Shown piece after piece: positions 16,721 through 25,599 of a stretch of 63,611 bases of DNA. The first letter of the stretch is position 1; each line of letters opens with the position of its first letter. The stretch is taken from contig CALIRO010000036.1 of assembly GCA_938042245.1 (NCBI GenBank), positions 1-63,611 on the forward strand. The letters are read 5' to 3'. The translations under genes and the position numbers were made by a program. The notes beneath the pieces are model-generated. The model made no database searches. It was not told the origin of the DNA and worked only from the letters and a program-made list of their open reading frames with translations. This DNA comes from an uncultured Thermoguttaceae bacterium. GTDB taxonomy: Bacteria > Planctomycetota > Planctomycetia > Pirellulales > Thermoguttaceae.

Positions 16721-19700
16721 GTGAAGATAAAGATTAACATCTGGTCCCAAAAACAATCGGGTTATTGGAAAGGCAGTTGGTTAAGGAAACTTATTGTAGC
16801 GACCCTGGCCATCGGATCGATTTTGGGCATGTCAGGACCGGGCTGGGCCGCCGAGCCGACCTTTGTCGGCATCTTGGCCTTTCTGGACGATCCGGAGGTG
16901 GCCAACCAGTTGGCCCTTTCGGACCAGCAACGGCAAAAGCTGACCGCTCTGTTGGAAAGTCGGGAAGCTGAGGCCCTGGAACTGGCCCTGCAACTGCGGA
17001 ACCTTTCCCCAGGCGAGCGGGCGGAACGGCTTCTGCCTTTCCGGCAGGAATCGGAGCGGCGAGGGTTAGCCCTGTTAACTCCCGAACAGCAGAAGAAGCT
17101 CCAGCAGATTCGGCTTCAAAAGCTGGGCCTAGCCAGCTTGGCCGAAGAGGATGTGGCCGCCTGGCTGAAGCTTACTGAGCAGCAGAAGGCAGAAGTGGCG
17201 AAGATATTGCGGGAGCGGGCGGATCGGCTGGCCGTTACCAGTAAGGAGCGGGCCCACATCGTCCGGGCCGAGACCGAACGCCAATTGGCCCAACTTCTCA
17301 GCTCAGAACAAAAGAGCCGATGGGAGGCCATGTTGACCAGTTCACCGCCTCAGGCCAGCCCACCTAATGAACCGGCCGGTACTCCGGAGTCCAAAATACC
17401 CGCTTCTTCCTCTGCCGAGGAAACTGCCCCCCGGATGGCAAGCAACTCAGAATCGGAGGCCAGCAAACCGGCCAGTGAACCCAGTAAACCCGAACCGGCC
17501 TCACCCAGGAAACTGGAATCGGCCTCCGGCAAGATGGGCGGGGAACAGAGTCCCATAGAGCCGCCCGGTAAACTACAGCTTCCGAAACCAGAATCTGTCC
17601 CGGCCAAGGCGGAATCGGCCACAGAGAAAGCCGAACCGGTCCAGCCCACCCTAGGGCCGACCGAGCCCGCTAAACCTCTAGAACTTCCTAAACCTGGGGA
17701 ACTTCCTCCCGCGAAACCTGGGGAAATACCTGGAGCTGCCAAAGTCGGCGAAGCCCCTTCCGCCCAAGCCGCTTCCAAACCCGAACCCCTTACCCAGCCC
17801 AAACAACTCCCTAAATCAGAACCAGTTTCCCAACCGGCAGAAGTTCCCCAATCGGCAGGAGTTCCCTCATCCGATCAGCTTCCTAAACCATCAGAGGAGC
17901 CCAAATCGGTCGATCTGGCCCCCCAAGCACCGACTAAAGTCGATTTAGCCCCGGAATCATCCACTCAACCAGAACCCAAGGCGTCGGAGGTCCCCTCTGC
18001 TGAACCAACCAAGCCGGACTCAATTCCGCTGGTGCCACTGGATCAGGTGAAGCTCCGGTTCCATTTCCGCTATCAGCCGTGGAAGGATGTTCTGGAGTGG
18101 TTTGCTCAACAGGCGGGACTATCGCTCATCATGGACGATCCGCCGAAAGGCACGTTCAACTATACGGATGACAAGGCATACACGCCGGCCGAAGCCATTG
18201 ATCTTTTGAACGGAGTGCTGCAAACCAAAGGGTATGTGTTGGTTCGGCGGAACCGGATGCTGATGGTCATCAACTTGGAAAACGGCATTCCGCCCCTGCT
18301 GATCGATACGATTCCGGTCGAGCAGTTGGATCAGCGAGGCGCCTATGAAGTGGTTTCGGTGCTTTTCCAGCTTCAGAAACTGGCCCCGGAAGAGATCGAG
18401 CCTGAAGTGCAACGGATGATCGGGCCTCAGGGGTCGGTCATTTCCCTGCCGAAATCCAGGCAGCTTTTGGTTACCGAGACGGTAGGCCGACTGCGGGCTA
18501 TCCGCCGAGCCATCGAACGGGCCGAAGACCCCGAAGGCGTGCATCGGCAACATCAACTTCGGCAAGTGGCCTTGCAATATGCCAGCCCGCAGGAGGTGCT
18601 GCCTGTTTTACGGCAGTTTTTGGACATTCCGGCTGACCAGGCGGCCGCGCCGGATGGCTCCATCCGAGTGGTCCCGGATCCAACCGGCAAAGCGCTCCTG
18701 GTAAGCGGCAAGGAAGAAAAGCTGAACCGCCTGATGGAAGTGCTCAAGTTCTTGGATGTGCCAGAAAACGCTGCGAAAAGTCAATTAGACCAGACCCCGC
18801 AGTTGGAAGTCTATTCCGTGACGCCGGCGGACCCGAATTCGGTCTTGGCAGTGATTCAGACGTTGCTGGCTGGTTCACCGGACGCCCGAGTGGCCATCGA
18901 TCCAAAGACCGGCAACCTGATCGCCCTATGCAAACCGACTGAACATGCTACCATCCGAGCTACCTTGGAACAGATGCAGGCAGATCCTCGAACAATCGAG
19001 GTCATTCCGCTTTCCAAGGTGGATCCGCAGACGGCGGCCACCTCGCTCAAAAAGCTGTTCGGTATTGGCGACACCCCCGATCCGAACAAACCGCAAATCG
19101 AAGTGGACAGCACAGCCAAACAACTTCTGGTCCGGGCCACGCAGTCCCAGTTGGAGCAGATCAAATTGCTACTGGAGAAGATGGGCGAAACCGGAGAGGC
19201 TGGGCTGCAGACAAGCCAGGGCGGCAATGTGCGCATGGTACCCCTGACCGGTCGAACCGCCCAAGACGCCCTGGATCGGGCCTTGGAAATCTGGCCGACC
19301 ATGTACAAAAACCGCATTCGGGTGGTTCGGCCTTCGGCAGTTATTCCCACCATGCGGCCCAGCAGCACGGAGGAAGAAAGCAATCGGCCCGGCAGCACCG
19401 GTGCCGGGGCTGCTTCTGGCAGTTCGGCTTCGGGGCCAATGGAAACTCCGGAGGCGCTTTTGGAGCAACTTTTTGGGCCGTGGGGCCTGCCGGACTCGGG
19501 CACCCCGTCTTCTGGCGGGGCGCTTCGGACCCGGATCATTCGACCACCTGATGGAGCTGGACCTGCTGCTGGAGGCCCACCCAGCGGCACTCCCCCGGCA
19601 GGAGGCCCAGCTAGTCCGGTGCCACCAGGAAGTCGTCCTGGCGGGACTGTTCCGAAGGGGCCTTTTCCGCCGGGCCAAGCGCCCCCCAATCCCCCTGGCG

Positions 19701-21508
19701 CTGCCAGCGCTGGGGCTGAGGGTTGGCATCCTGCTGGCACGCCGCCGGGAGGTTCGGTTGGTAATCCGGCTATGCCGGGCGGCGCCGTGGGCAATCCTTC
19801 CATGCCGCCAACCGGCCCCGCTAAACCGGACAGCAACCCTTCCGGCAGGGGTGAAAAACACGATTCCGGAGAAACTCCTCCGCTAAGCCTTCCGAAACCT
19901 ACCCGGGAAAAAACCGCTGAGCAATTCCGTTCCTTTGTGTCCCCCACCAGGATACCTATTTTCCTAGCATCTTATGCGGCTCCGTCGGGAGCGGAGGAAG
20001 AAAAGTCGGCGGGGGAAGCCTCATCGTCGCCTCCAAAGCAGAGTGCTTCTGTGTCTGAGCAGCCCGTAGCTTCGCCTCCGGCCGAAAAGCCGATCGCTCA
20101 AACCCCGCTTTCCGACCAGCCCGTGCCTGAGAAACCGGCCAATGTGCCAACCGTCCTGAAGTCTTCGGAACCCCTCCCCGGCCAACCCGTTCCGGGTGGT
20201 TCGAGCAGTCCGCCAGGTTTGGTTGATGATGCTGGAGAGGGGATGGGTGGTCCCAGTAGGGGGGAAAAACCGGCGGAATCGGGTTCATCTTCTTCTGGTT
20301 CTTCTAGAGGAGCGACGGCTGGTTCTTCTGCTGGAGGAACTCCTGGGACACCCAGCCGAGCTGCCGAAGAACCACCGGTCATTGTGGTAGCGCCGGGTCC
20401 GGGCGGGATTATGATTGCTTCAGAAGACCTGGAGGCGCTGGATGCGTTTGAGAATCTTTTGAACAGCATTGCCTCGAATCTGCCGGAAAGCAATGTAACG
20501 GTGTTTTACCTGAAATATGCCAAGGCGGAGGCGGTGGCGGACTTGCTAGAGCGGATCTTTGGGGCCAGTTCTGCTTCGAGCGGTGGGGGGCCGCCCATAG
20601 GCGGCGGACGGGGCCTTTTGGGCGATATTGCCGGCGCCGCTTTGGGCGATGCAGGCGGCGGCATTCTGGGAGCGCTGTTGGGGCTGGGGGGGCCAGGGGG
20701 GCCCACACCAGGGGCATTTACACCCACTGGAACCATCCAGATTACACCGGACCCCCGACTCAACGCCCTGATTGTGCAGGCCAACCCTAAAGATACCGAA
20801 ATGATCGAAGAACTTTTGAAAATTTTGGACCAGGAAAAGGGGCCAGAACCAGTAGCGGTCCAGCCGAAAGCCAGAGTCATTCCAGTCATCAATACGGCGG
20901 CCGAAGATATAGCCGAATTACTCCGAGAGGTCTATACGGATCGGTTGATTGGCGGAGCAGGGGCCGGCCAACGGCCTCCTACGCCGCAGGAGTTTATCCA
21001 GATGCTTCGAGGCGGCGGAGGTGGGCGAGCGGGCGGCCGGGGATCTACCCAACTGGATATCCAACAAAAAATGGCCATTGGCGTCGATACCCGAAATAAT
21101 GCCATCATCGTGGTAGCTCCAGATCAACTGTTCCAAGAGGTAGAACAATTGGTTAAACAATTGGATGCGGCAGCGGCGGAGAGTAACCAAACGATCCGGG
21201 TGGTTAATCTCCGGAATGCGAATCCAGCGGCGGTCCAGCAGGCGCTGTCGGCCCTGATGGGAAGCAATGTTCAGTTTGGTCGGACAACCGCTGCCAGTCG
21301 CTCCCGCCAGCCACAAGGCCAACCTGGCCAACAGCAGCCCAGCGCCCAAATGCAGATGCCCTTTACGATGCCCGGGGCGCAGGGTTTTCAGGGGTTTGGA
21401 GGGCAGTTTCGCCAATTTCAAGGATTGCAGGGGCAGTTTTCAGGCCAACGTGGCTCTACCACCTTCCGGGGGGGTGGAACGAGCCGACAAGGCCGATCCG
21501 GCCGCTAA
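16721..21508 (+). CDS. giant secretin N-domain (NolW-like) protein without a barrel
   Basis: A GTG at 16721 preceded by AGGAG is preferred over the in-frame ATG at 16703, giving 1595 residues. After a signal peptide (hydrophobic LIVATLAIGSILGM, then WAAEP) comes a helical LTxxQ-like region (about 45-205). A Pro/Ser/Glu-rich linker of over 200 residues follows. Then there is an STN-like domain (FHFRYQPWKDVLEWFAQQAG, near 445) and several successive secretin N/NolW domains up to about residue 860. A second Pro/Gly-rich linker (about 880-1220) is followed by further NolW-like domains with VIPVINTAAEDIAELLREVY and a Gln/Gly/Arg-rich tail. No C-terminal secretin barrel is seen. Known NolW domains form periplasmic rings. 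Here a periplasmic adaptor or scaffold is inferred. Length and linkers are unusual. Confidence 0.8.
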   Translation: MKIKINIWSQKQSGYWKGSWLRKLIVATLAIGSILGMSGPGWAAEPTFVGILAFLDDPEVANQLALSDQQRQKLTALLESREAEALELALQLRNLSPGERAERLLPFRQESERRGLALLTPEQQKKLQQIRLQKLGLASLAEEDVAAWLKLTEQQKAEVAKILRERADRLAVTSKERAHIVRAETERQLAQLLSSEQKSRWEAMLTSSPPQASPPNEPAGTPESKIPASSSAEETAPRMASNSESEASKPASEPSKPEPASPRKLESASGKMGGEQSPIEPPGKLQLPKPESVPAKAESATEKAEPVQPTLGPTEPAKPLELPKPGELPPAKPGEIPGAAKVGEAPSAQAASKPEPLTQPKQLPKSEPVSQPAEVPQSAGVPSSDQLPKPSEEPKSVDLAPQAPTKVDLAPESSTQPEPKASEVPSAEPTKPDSIPLVPLDQVKLRFHFRYQPWKDVLEWFAQQAGLSLIMDDPPKGTFNYTDDKAYTPAEAIDLLNGVLQTKGYVLVRRNRMLMVINLENGIPPLLIDTIPVEQLDQRGAYEVVSVLFQLQKLAPEEIEPEVQRMIGPQGSVISLPKSRQLLVTETVGRLRAIRRAIERAEDPEGVHRQHQLRQVALQYASPQEVLPVLRQFLDIPADQAAAPDGSIRVVPDPTGKALLVSGKEEKLNRLMEVLKFLDVPENAAKSQLDQTPQLEVYSVTPADPNSVLAVIQTLLAGSPDARVAIDPKTGNLIALCKPTEHATIRATLEQMQADPRTIEVIPLSKVDPQTAATSLKKLFGIGDTPDPNKPQIEVDSTAKQLLVRATQSQLEQIKLLLEKMGETGEAGLQTSQGGNVRMVPLTGRTAQDALDRALEIWPTMYKNRIRVVRPSAVIPTMRPSSTEEESNRPGSTGAGAASGSSASGPMETPEALLEQLFGPWGLPDSGTPSSGGALRTRIIRPPDGAGPAAGGPPSGTPPAGGPASPVPPGSRPGGTVPKGPFPPGQAPPNPPGAASAGAEGWHPAGTPPGGSVGNPAMPGGAVGNPSMPPTGPAKPDSNPSGRGEKHDSGETPPLSLPKPTREKTAEQFRSFVSPTRIPIFLASYAAPSGAEEEKSAGEASSSPPKQSASVSEQPVASPPAEKPIAQTPLSDQPVPEKPANVPTVLKSSEPLPGQPVPGGSSSPPGLVDDAGEGMGGPSRGEKPAESGSSSSGSSRGATAGSSAGGTPGTPSRAAEEPPVIVVAPGPGGIMIASEDLEALDAFENLLNSIASNLPESNVTVFYLKYAKAEAVADLLERIFGASSASSGGGPPIGGGRGLLGDIAGAALGDAGGGILGALLGLGGPGGPTPGAFTPTGTIQITPDPRLNALIVQANPKDTEMIEELLKILDQEKGPEPVAVQPKARVIPVINTAAEDIAELLREVYTDRLIGGAGAGQRPPTPQEFIQMLRGGGGGRAGGRGSTQLDIQQKMAIGVDTRNNAIIVVAPDQLFQEVEQLVKQLDAAAAESNQTIRVVNLRNANPAAVQQALSALMGSNVQFGRTTAASRSRQPQGQPGQQQPSAQMQMPFTMPGAQGFQGFGGQFRQFQGLQGQFSGQRGSTTFRGGGTSRQGRSGR

Positions 21509-21803
21509 CCCCTGTTTCCTTTCGGATAAGCGAACTGGGCCAGTGCCCAATGGGGGGTATTTCTGCGGCTAAAAGCTGGACCGGTCCGGCTTAGGTGGTA
21601 ACCCTGGCAACCGAGAAAATCGGTTTGGGTTAAACCGATCGGCTTAATTGTTCCGAAGAGAAACAGGGGAGTTTTTGCTTCCGCTGCCTAGGGGGCCAAT
21701 CAGTTGGGGGGTTGGCGTCTGGGGAGTTCGGGGCGGGCAGTTGCTTTTGCTGGCTGAGGAAAGTAGGATTGTAACAAAGCGGATACGCAAAAGGACGCTT
21801 CCG
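21509..21803. other. intergenic region upstream of the cysE leader
   Basis: No supported gene lies between the secretin-like gene and the leader peptide. The frame of the leader is open back to 21648, but the upstream part lacks a ribosome-binding site. Confidence 0.4.
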
Positions 21804-21857
21804 ATGATCTGGTGCTGGGCGATGGCTGGGTGTCTGTGTTGTTGTCGTCCGGAGTAA
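21804..21857 (+). CDS. candidate cysteine leader peptide of cysE
   Basis: The frame ATG at 21804 to TAA at 21855-21857 encodes MIWCWAMAGCLCCCRPE, 17 residues with five cysteines, three in a row near the end. An AAAGGA ribosome-binding site ends eight bases before the ATG. It stands 140 bases ahead of the serine acetyltransferase gene, the first step of cysteine synthesis. Its stop codon is the loop of a perfect hairpin. Runs of codons for the end-product amino acid in a short frame before its biosynthetic gene are the hallmark of attenuation. Cysteine-rich leader peptides of this kind are known in actinobacteria. Its role here is inferred. Confidence 0.55.
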   Translation: MIWCWAMAGCLCCCRPE

Positions 21858-21890
21858 CTCCGGACGCCTCTTGCCCATTTACCCAGCATC
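21821..21890 (+). promoter_or_regulatory. candidate cysteine attenuator structure before cysE
   Basis: CGTCCGGAG (21846-21854) pairs perfectly with CTCCGGACG (21858-21866), leaving only the TAA of the leader frame as loop. A second pairing joins GATGGCTGGGT (21821-21831) with ACCCAGCATC (21881-21890), with one bulged base, and encloses the first. TGCTGGG (21813-21819) is an alternative partner for the same downstream strand. A ribosome stalled at the Cys codons (21831-21845) would cover parts of these stems. No clear T-run follows, so translational or Rho-dependent control is as likely as intrinsic termination. Confidence 0.45.
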
Positions 21891-21997
21891 GTGGTGATCT
21901 ATGGCTTGTTGCCCAGCCTGCTTCGGCTTGTTACGCTGCCGGTATTGCTCTTCTGCCAGGCGGGTAAGGTGAAAGGTGGACTTTGGGGAGGTACGGG

Positions 21998-22948
21998 ATG
22001 GCTATTGATATTTATTTTAAAGAGAGATTACCGATTTTGACCCAACGGCTGGTAGAGACGTATGCGGAGGTTTCGACCATTCGGCATTTGGGCTATTTCC
22101 CGCTGCCCAACTATGAGACGATTATCGCCTGCACCGAGGATTTGAAGGAGATTTTGTATCCGGGGTATCGTCGGCGGGATCATCTGCACTTGGCCAATGT
22201 GGAGTATTACGTGGGAGATTTGATCGATCGGATTCATGATCGACTGACGGCGCAGATTGCCCGGGCCTTGTGCCATGCTGCTGGCCAAACCGAACCGTGC
22301 GACCTTAAACAGCGGGAATATTTCGAGGGTTTGGCCCAGGCGAAGACGATAGCCTTTTTAGAACGCTTGCCAGAGTTGCGCAAGATCCTTGCTCTGGACG
22401 TGCAGGCGGCCTACGACGGGGACCCGGCGTGCAAATCCTACGATGAAGTGATCTTTTGTTACCCTGGGTTTGAAGCCATTACTATCTATCGACTGGCCCA
22501 TATCCTTTGGGAGCTGGACGTGCCGCTCATCCCCCGCATGATGACCGAATGGGCCCACAGCAAAACCGGCATTGACATCCATCCCGGGGCCAAGATTGGT
22601 AAATATTTCTTCATTGATCATGGAACTGGCGTCGTCATCGGCGAAACCTGCGAAATCGGCGATTGGGTCAAATTGTATCAAGGTGTTACCTTGGGAGCCC
22701 TGAGTTTTCCTACCGACGCCGAAGGGAAACTTATCCGAGGAAAAAAACGCCATCCCACCATCGAAGACCGGGTGGTCATCTATGCAAATGCCACCATCCT
22801 CGGTGGGCAGACGGTCATCGGTCATGATTCGGTGATCGGCTCGAACGTGTGGCTTACCCGTTCCGTGCCGCCCCATACGACCGTCTCCCTGGAAAAACCA
22901 CGCCTGATGATGCGCGGCGCCGAAGTGGAACCAGAATATCAAATCTGA
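21998..22948 (+). CDS. cysE: serine O-acetyltransferase
   Basis: The 316-residue protein catalyses acetyl-CoA plus L-serine to O-acetylserine, the first step of cysteine synthesis. The N-terminal helical domain (about 1-160) resembles the long EpsC/SAT form. The C-terminal left-handed beta-helix has the hexapeptide pattern [20 protein letters not shown], then [20 protein letters not shown], then a loop and [15 protein letters not shown]. His residues in DIHPGA and DHGTG are the usual catalytic positions. GGGGAGG lies six bases before the ATG at 21998; a TTG at 21983 is in frame but has no such site. It is preceded by the candidate cysteine leader and attenuator and appears to be transcribed alone. 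No cysK is in the window. Confidence 0.95.
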   Translation: MAIDIYFKERLPILTQRLVETYAEVSTIRHLGYFPLPNYETIIACTEDLKEILYPGYRRRDHLHLANVEYYVGDLIDRIHDRLTAQIARALCHAAGQTEPCDLKQREYFEGLAQAKTIAFLERLPELRKILALDVQAAYDGDPACKSYDEVIFCYPGFEAITIYRLAHILWELDVPLIPRMMTEWAHSKTGIDIHPGAKIGKYFFIDHGTGVVIGETCEIGDWVKLYQGVTLGALSFPTDAEGKLIRGKKRHPTIEDRVVIYANATILGGQTVIGHDSVIGSNVWLTRSVPPHTTVSLEKPRLMMRGAEVEPEYQI

Positions 22949-23369
22949 ACGTGTACCACCCTTTCGGCCCTCTTGGAGGCGCCTCAGCCCGGCCATTTCC
23001 GAATCCCTCGGAAATCCGAGGTTAACAGACCATCGGAAGAACAATGTGTTTCTGGCTAGGTTTCGGAAAACAAAAAGAGTTATGGAACCTCGGAATAATT
23101 CAAAGGATATATTTTTTCACTATCCCAAAACCTCCCTCAATAGCCCCACCATGTAGTGGCCCTGCCAACACGAGACCCAATATATAGCGCCCACCAATGG
23201 AAACCGATAGGCAAAGGAACAGATTAAATGTTCATATAGCTCACGTAATGTTCAGGATTTTGCAAGCTTCCTTATGAAAATGGCAAACGCCGACTTTCAA
23301 AGCGTTTCCCAAATGGTCTCTAAAGGAGAACGGCCATCGTCTGGCTGTTATCGGATGAGGCAAGAAGGC
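22949..23369. other. convergent intergenic region
   Basis: No gene is supported between cysE and the convergent histidine kinase gene. The part at 23040-23280 is AT-richer than its surroundings and shows no strong hairpin with a T-run. Confidence 0.4.
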
Positions 23370-25256
23370 TCATTTGGGTAGGGGCTCTTCGTGGCCTACT
23401 GGCGTATCCAAACTAGCACCGGTGGCTGCTGGTTGGAGGTTAGATGACCGAGCGCCTGCGGTCTGCTCTTCAGGCAACTCCAAGCTGGTGCGAACAAACT
23501 GGGCCAGACTGTCGGTCAGGGTTTGGTCTTTGGGCGGCTGGGTGGGCAGAATCCACGGAAGCCGAACCGTAAAGGTGCTCCCCTTGCCCAATTGACTTTG
23601 TACCGAGACTTCGCCTCCCATCAGGCGGCACAATTCTTTGACGATCGACAGACCCAAGCCGGTGCCAGAATAATCTCGGGCCAGAGAATCGCTTCGCATG
23701 ACGGTGCTGCCTTGCCGGAATTTCTCGAAGATGATCTGTTGGTCTTCTTCGGCGATCCCGACGCCGGTGTCGGCCACCCGCATCAGCAGCCAATCCTCTT
23801 GCCGCTCAATTGAAACAGTAATCTGTCCCCCTTCTGGAGTGAACTTAATAGCATTAGAGAGTAAGTTGTTCAGTATTTGCTGAACCCGGGCTTGGTCCTG
23901 AAACATCGGAGGCAAATCGGCCGGGATATGGACGCGCAGATCCAAATGCTTCTTTTCCGCTAAAGGCCGGGCCAGATCACACTGCGCCTGGACGACCTGG
24001 GTAATGTTAAAATCGGTGGGTCGAAGCTCCATCCGCCCGGCTTCGATCTTGGCTAGATCCAAAATATCGTTGATCATCTCCAACAGGTGTCGGCCGGATT
24101 TCTGGATGTTCTGCACATAGCGGCGATGTTTTTCCTCCAGACTGGCTACTTCCGCCAACAGTTCGCTAAAGCCGAGGATGCTATTAAGCGGGGTGCGAAG
24201 TTCATGGCTCATTGTGGCCAAAAAATCGCTTTTGAGCCGGTTCATCTCGTACAATTGCATGTTCGCCCGCGCCAGGGCATCTACTTTGGCGTCCAGGTCG
24301 GCATTGACCCGCCGGAGTTCCTCCTGAGTAGAGACCAGGTGGCGGAGCATCCGGTTGAAGGCGACGGCCAGAGCTTCAAACTCATCGCCGGTGCGGATTT
24401 CCGCCCGCATGGAAATATTCCCCCGGCTGACCGCATCACTGACATCCCGAAGGTGCTTCAAGGGTTTGACGATCACATACCGGATGATCGCATAGGAGGC
24501 TAACATAGCCAAAAACATCGTTACCAACGCCGTGGTCACCAAGATGGCCCGATTCCAGTGCATGGCCGCCAGCGTTTCTTCATTCGGAATGCTGATCCGA
24601 ATCACGGCCATCAGATCCCCTTTGCGCCGGGCGGTCGAATTCCCTAGGGCTTTTAGCTGGTCCGAAGGAACCCCCGCATCAATATCTAAAGGCAACGGCT
24701 GATGGCAGGCGGTTACACAACTGGAGTCCGCATAAATCGGTTGATAGTAAAAATAGGTTCTACCATCTTCGCTGAATCGTTCCGCATAAAGCTGTTCCCG
24801 CGAAGGGGCTGAAGAGGCTTCTTTTTCCTTTGGTTGTTGGGCTTCCTCGGGGCCTTCCAATTGCAGATAGTATTTTAGCAACTCCTGTTCGAAGTCGTTT
24901 TGGGGTTTGAACTTAGCGTCTGTTTCTCGAAGATTGCCCCGCCGATCCGGTAAAATAAACTCAAAATCGTAGTTTCGCCCCTTCACCTTGCCCAACTGTT
25001 CGGTTAACCAGGGCAAATACACCTCCCGAAACGCCGGATTCGTCTCTAATTTGGACCAATGAGTTTGAAGCATAATTGTATTGACCAAATTCCGGCCCGT
25101 AGCCTGGTTTTTCATATGTACCAATTTTTCTGTTTGGCTGCCGTACCACCAAAAACTAGCCGTCAGCAGCAAAAACAAACAGATCCCAAACAGCAGGCGG
25201 CACTTCCGCTCCAGATTCGTCTCGCCTAAAACTCGTTTTAAGGACCGGTACGACAT
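23370..25256 (-). CDS. sensor histidine kinase with a haem-type (DUF3365) sensor
   Basis: The product has 628 residues. A transmembrane helix lies at about 22-38, then an extracytoplasmic DUF3365/Tll0287-like sensor (about 45-225). This carries CVTACH at residues 180-185, a CxxxCH sequence that could attach haem c. A second helix lies at about 235-260, then a HAMP linker, a coiled coil, a HisKA domain with MSHELRTPLNSILGFSELL (His near 345-350) and a HATPase domain with the NLLSNAIKF N-box and DTGVGI and GTGLGL motifs. It would phosphorylate a response regulator in answer to a redox or ligand signal. No regulator gene is adjacent, so it is an orphan kinase. The haem assignment is inferred from the motif alone. 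The ATG at 25256 is taken from the frame. Confidence 0.9.
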   Translation of the reverse strand: MSYRSLKRVLGETNLERKCRLLFGICLFLLLTASFWWYGSQTEKLVHMKNQATGRNLVNTIMLQTHWSKLETNPAFREVYLPWLTEQLGKVKGRNYDFEFILPDRRGNLRETDAKFKPQNDFEQELLKYYLQLEGPEEAQQPKEKEASSAPSREQLYAERFSEDGRTYFYYQPIYADSSCVTACHQPLPLDIDAGVPSDQLKALGNSTARRKGDLMAVIRISIPNEETLAAMHWNRAILVTTALVTMFLAMLASYAIIRYVIVKPLKHLRDVSDAVSRGNISMRAEIRTGDEFEALAVAFNRMLRHLVSTQEELRRVNADLDAKVDALARANMQLYEMNRLKSDFLATMSHELRTPLNSILGFSELLAEVASLEEKHRRYVQNIQKSGRHLLEMINDILDLAKIEAGRMELRPTDFNITQVVQAQCDLARPLAEKKHLDLRVHIPADLPPMFQDQARVQQILNNLLSNAIKFTPEGGQITVSIERQEDWLLMRVADTGVGIAEEDQQIIFEKFRQGSTVMRSDSLARDYSGTGLGLSIVKELCRLMGGEVSVQSQLGKGSTFTVRLPWILPTQPPKDQTLTDSLAQFVRTSLELPEEQTAGARSSNLQPAATGASLDTPVGHEEPLPK

Positions 25257-25599
25257 GGCTCAGGCCAGTCTCATCAGCAGCCCACGAATCCGCCCCAACC
25301 TCCTTCCTCTGGGCAGGGCATCCGGCAGGGAGCCTCCAGGAACCCCTCCTCTGGTTGGTCTTCTTTCCATTGTATCAGGCCCCGCCGGCTTGTACTACCG
25401 AGAAATGGGTCTCAGACCAATCCCCCCAAAAGAGGTGCTCCTCCTATTCGCCCTTTCGTCTGGACTTTCCAAACCTCTAGCTGTTCCAGGAGGTATCTTT
25501 TCACCAACCGGGTGGAGGCACAGGCTGGCAGTTGATCCGGCTTCGAACACCTAACGGGGTGTTCCAGGAGTATCCTTTCGCCCGCTCCCCATAGGCTTG
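25257..25599. other. intergenic region with a weak hairpin
   Basis: No gene is supported. GAACACC (25545-25551) pairs with GGTGTTC (25558-25564), about 35-55 bases after the stop of the SecA-like gene on the minus strand. No T-run follows, so a terminator role is uncertain. Confidence 0.35.

Noticed and set aside
19169..19947. Long open frames inside and antisense to the secretin-like gene
   Set aside because: They arise from Pro/Gly-rich biased codons of the real gene and show no domain.
21648..21803. Longer version of the cysE leader frame (69 residues)
   Set aside because: The upstream part has no ribosome-binding site; the short frame from 21804 has one and contains all but one of the notable features.
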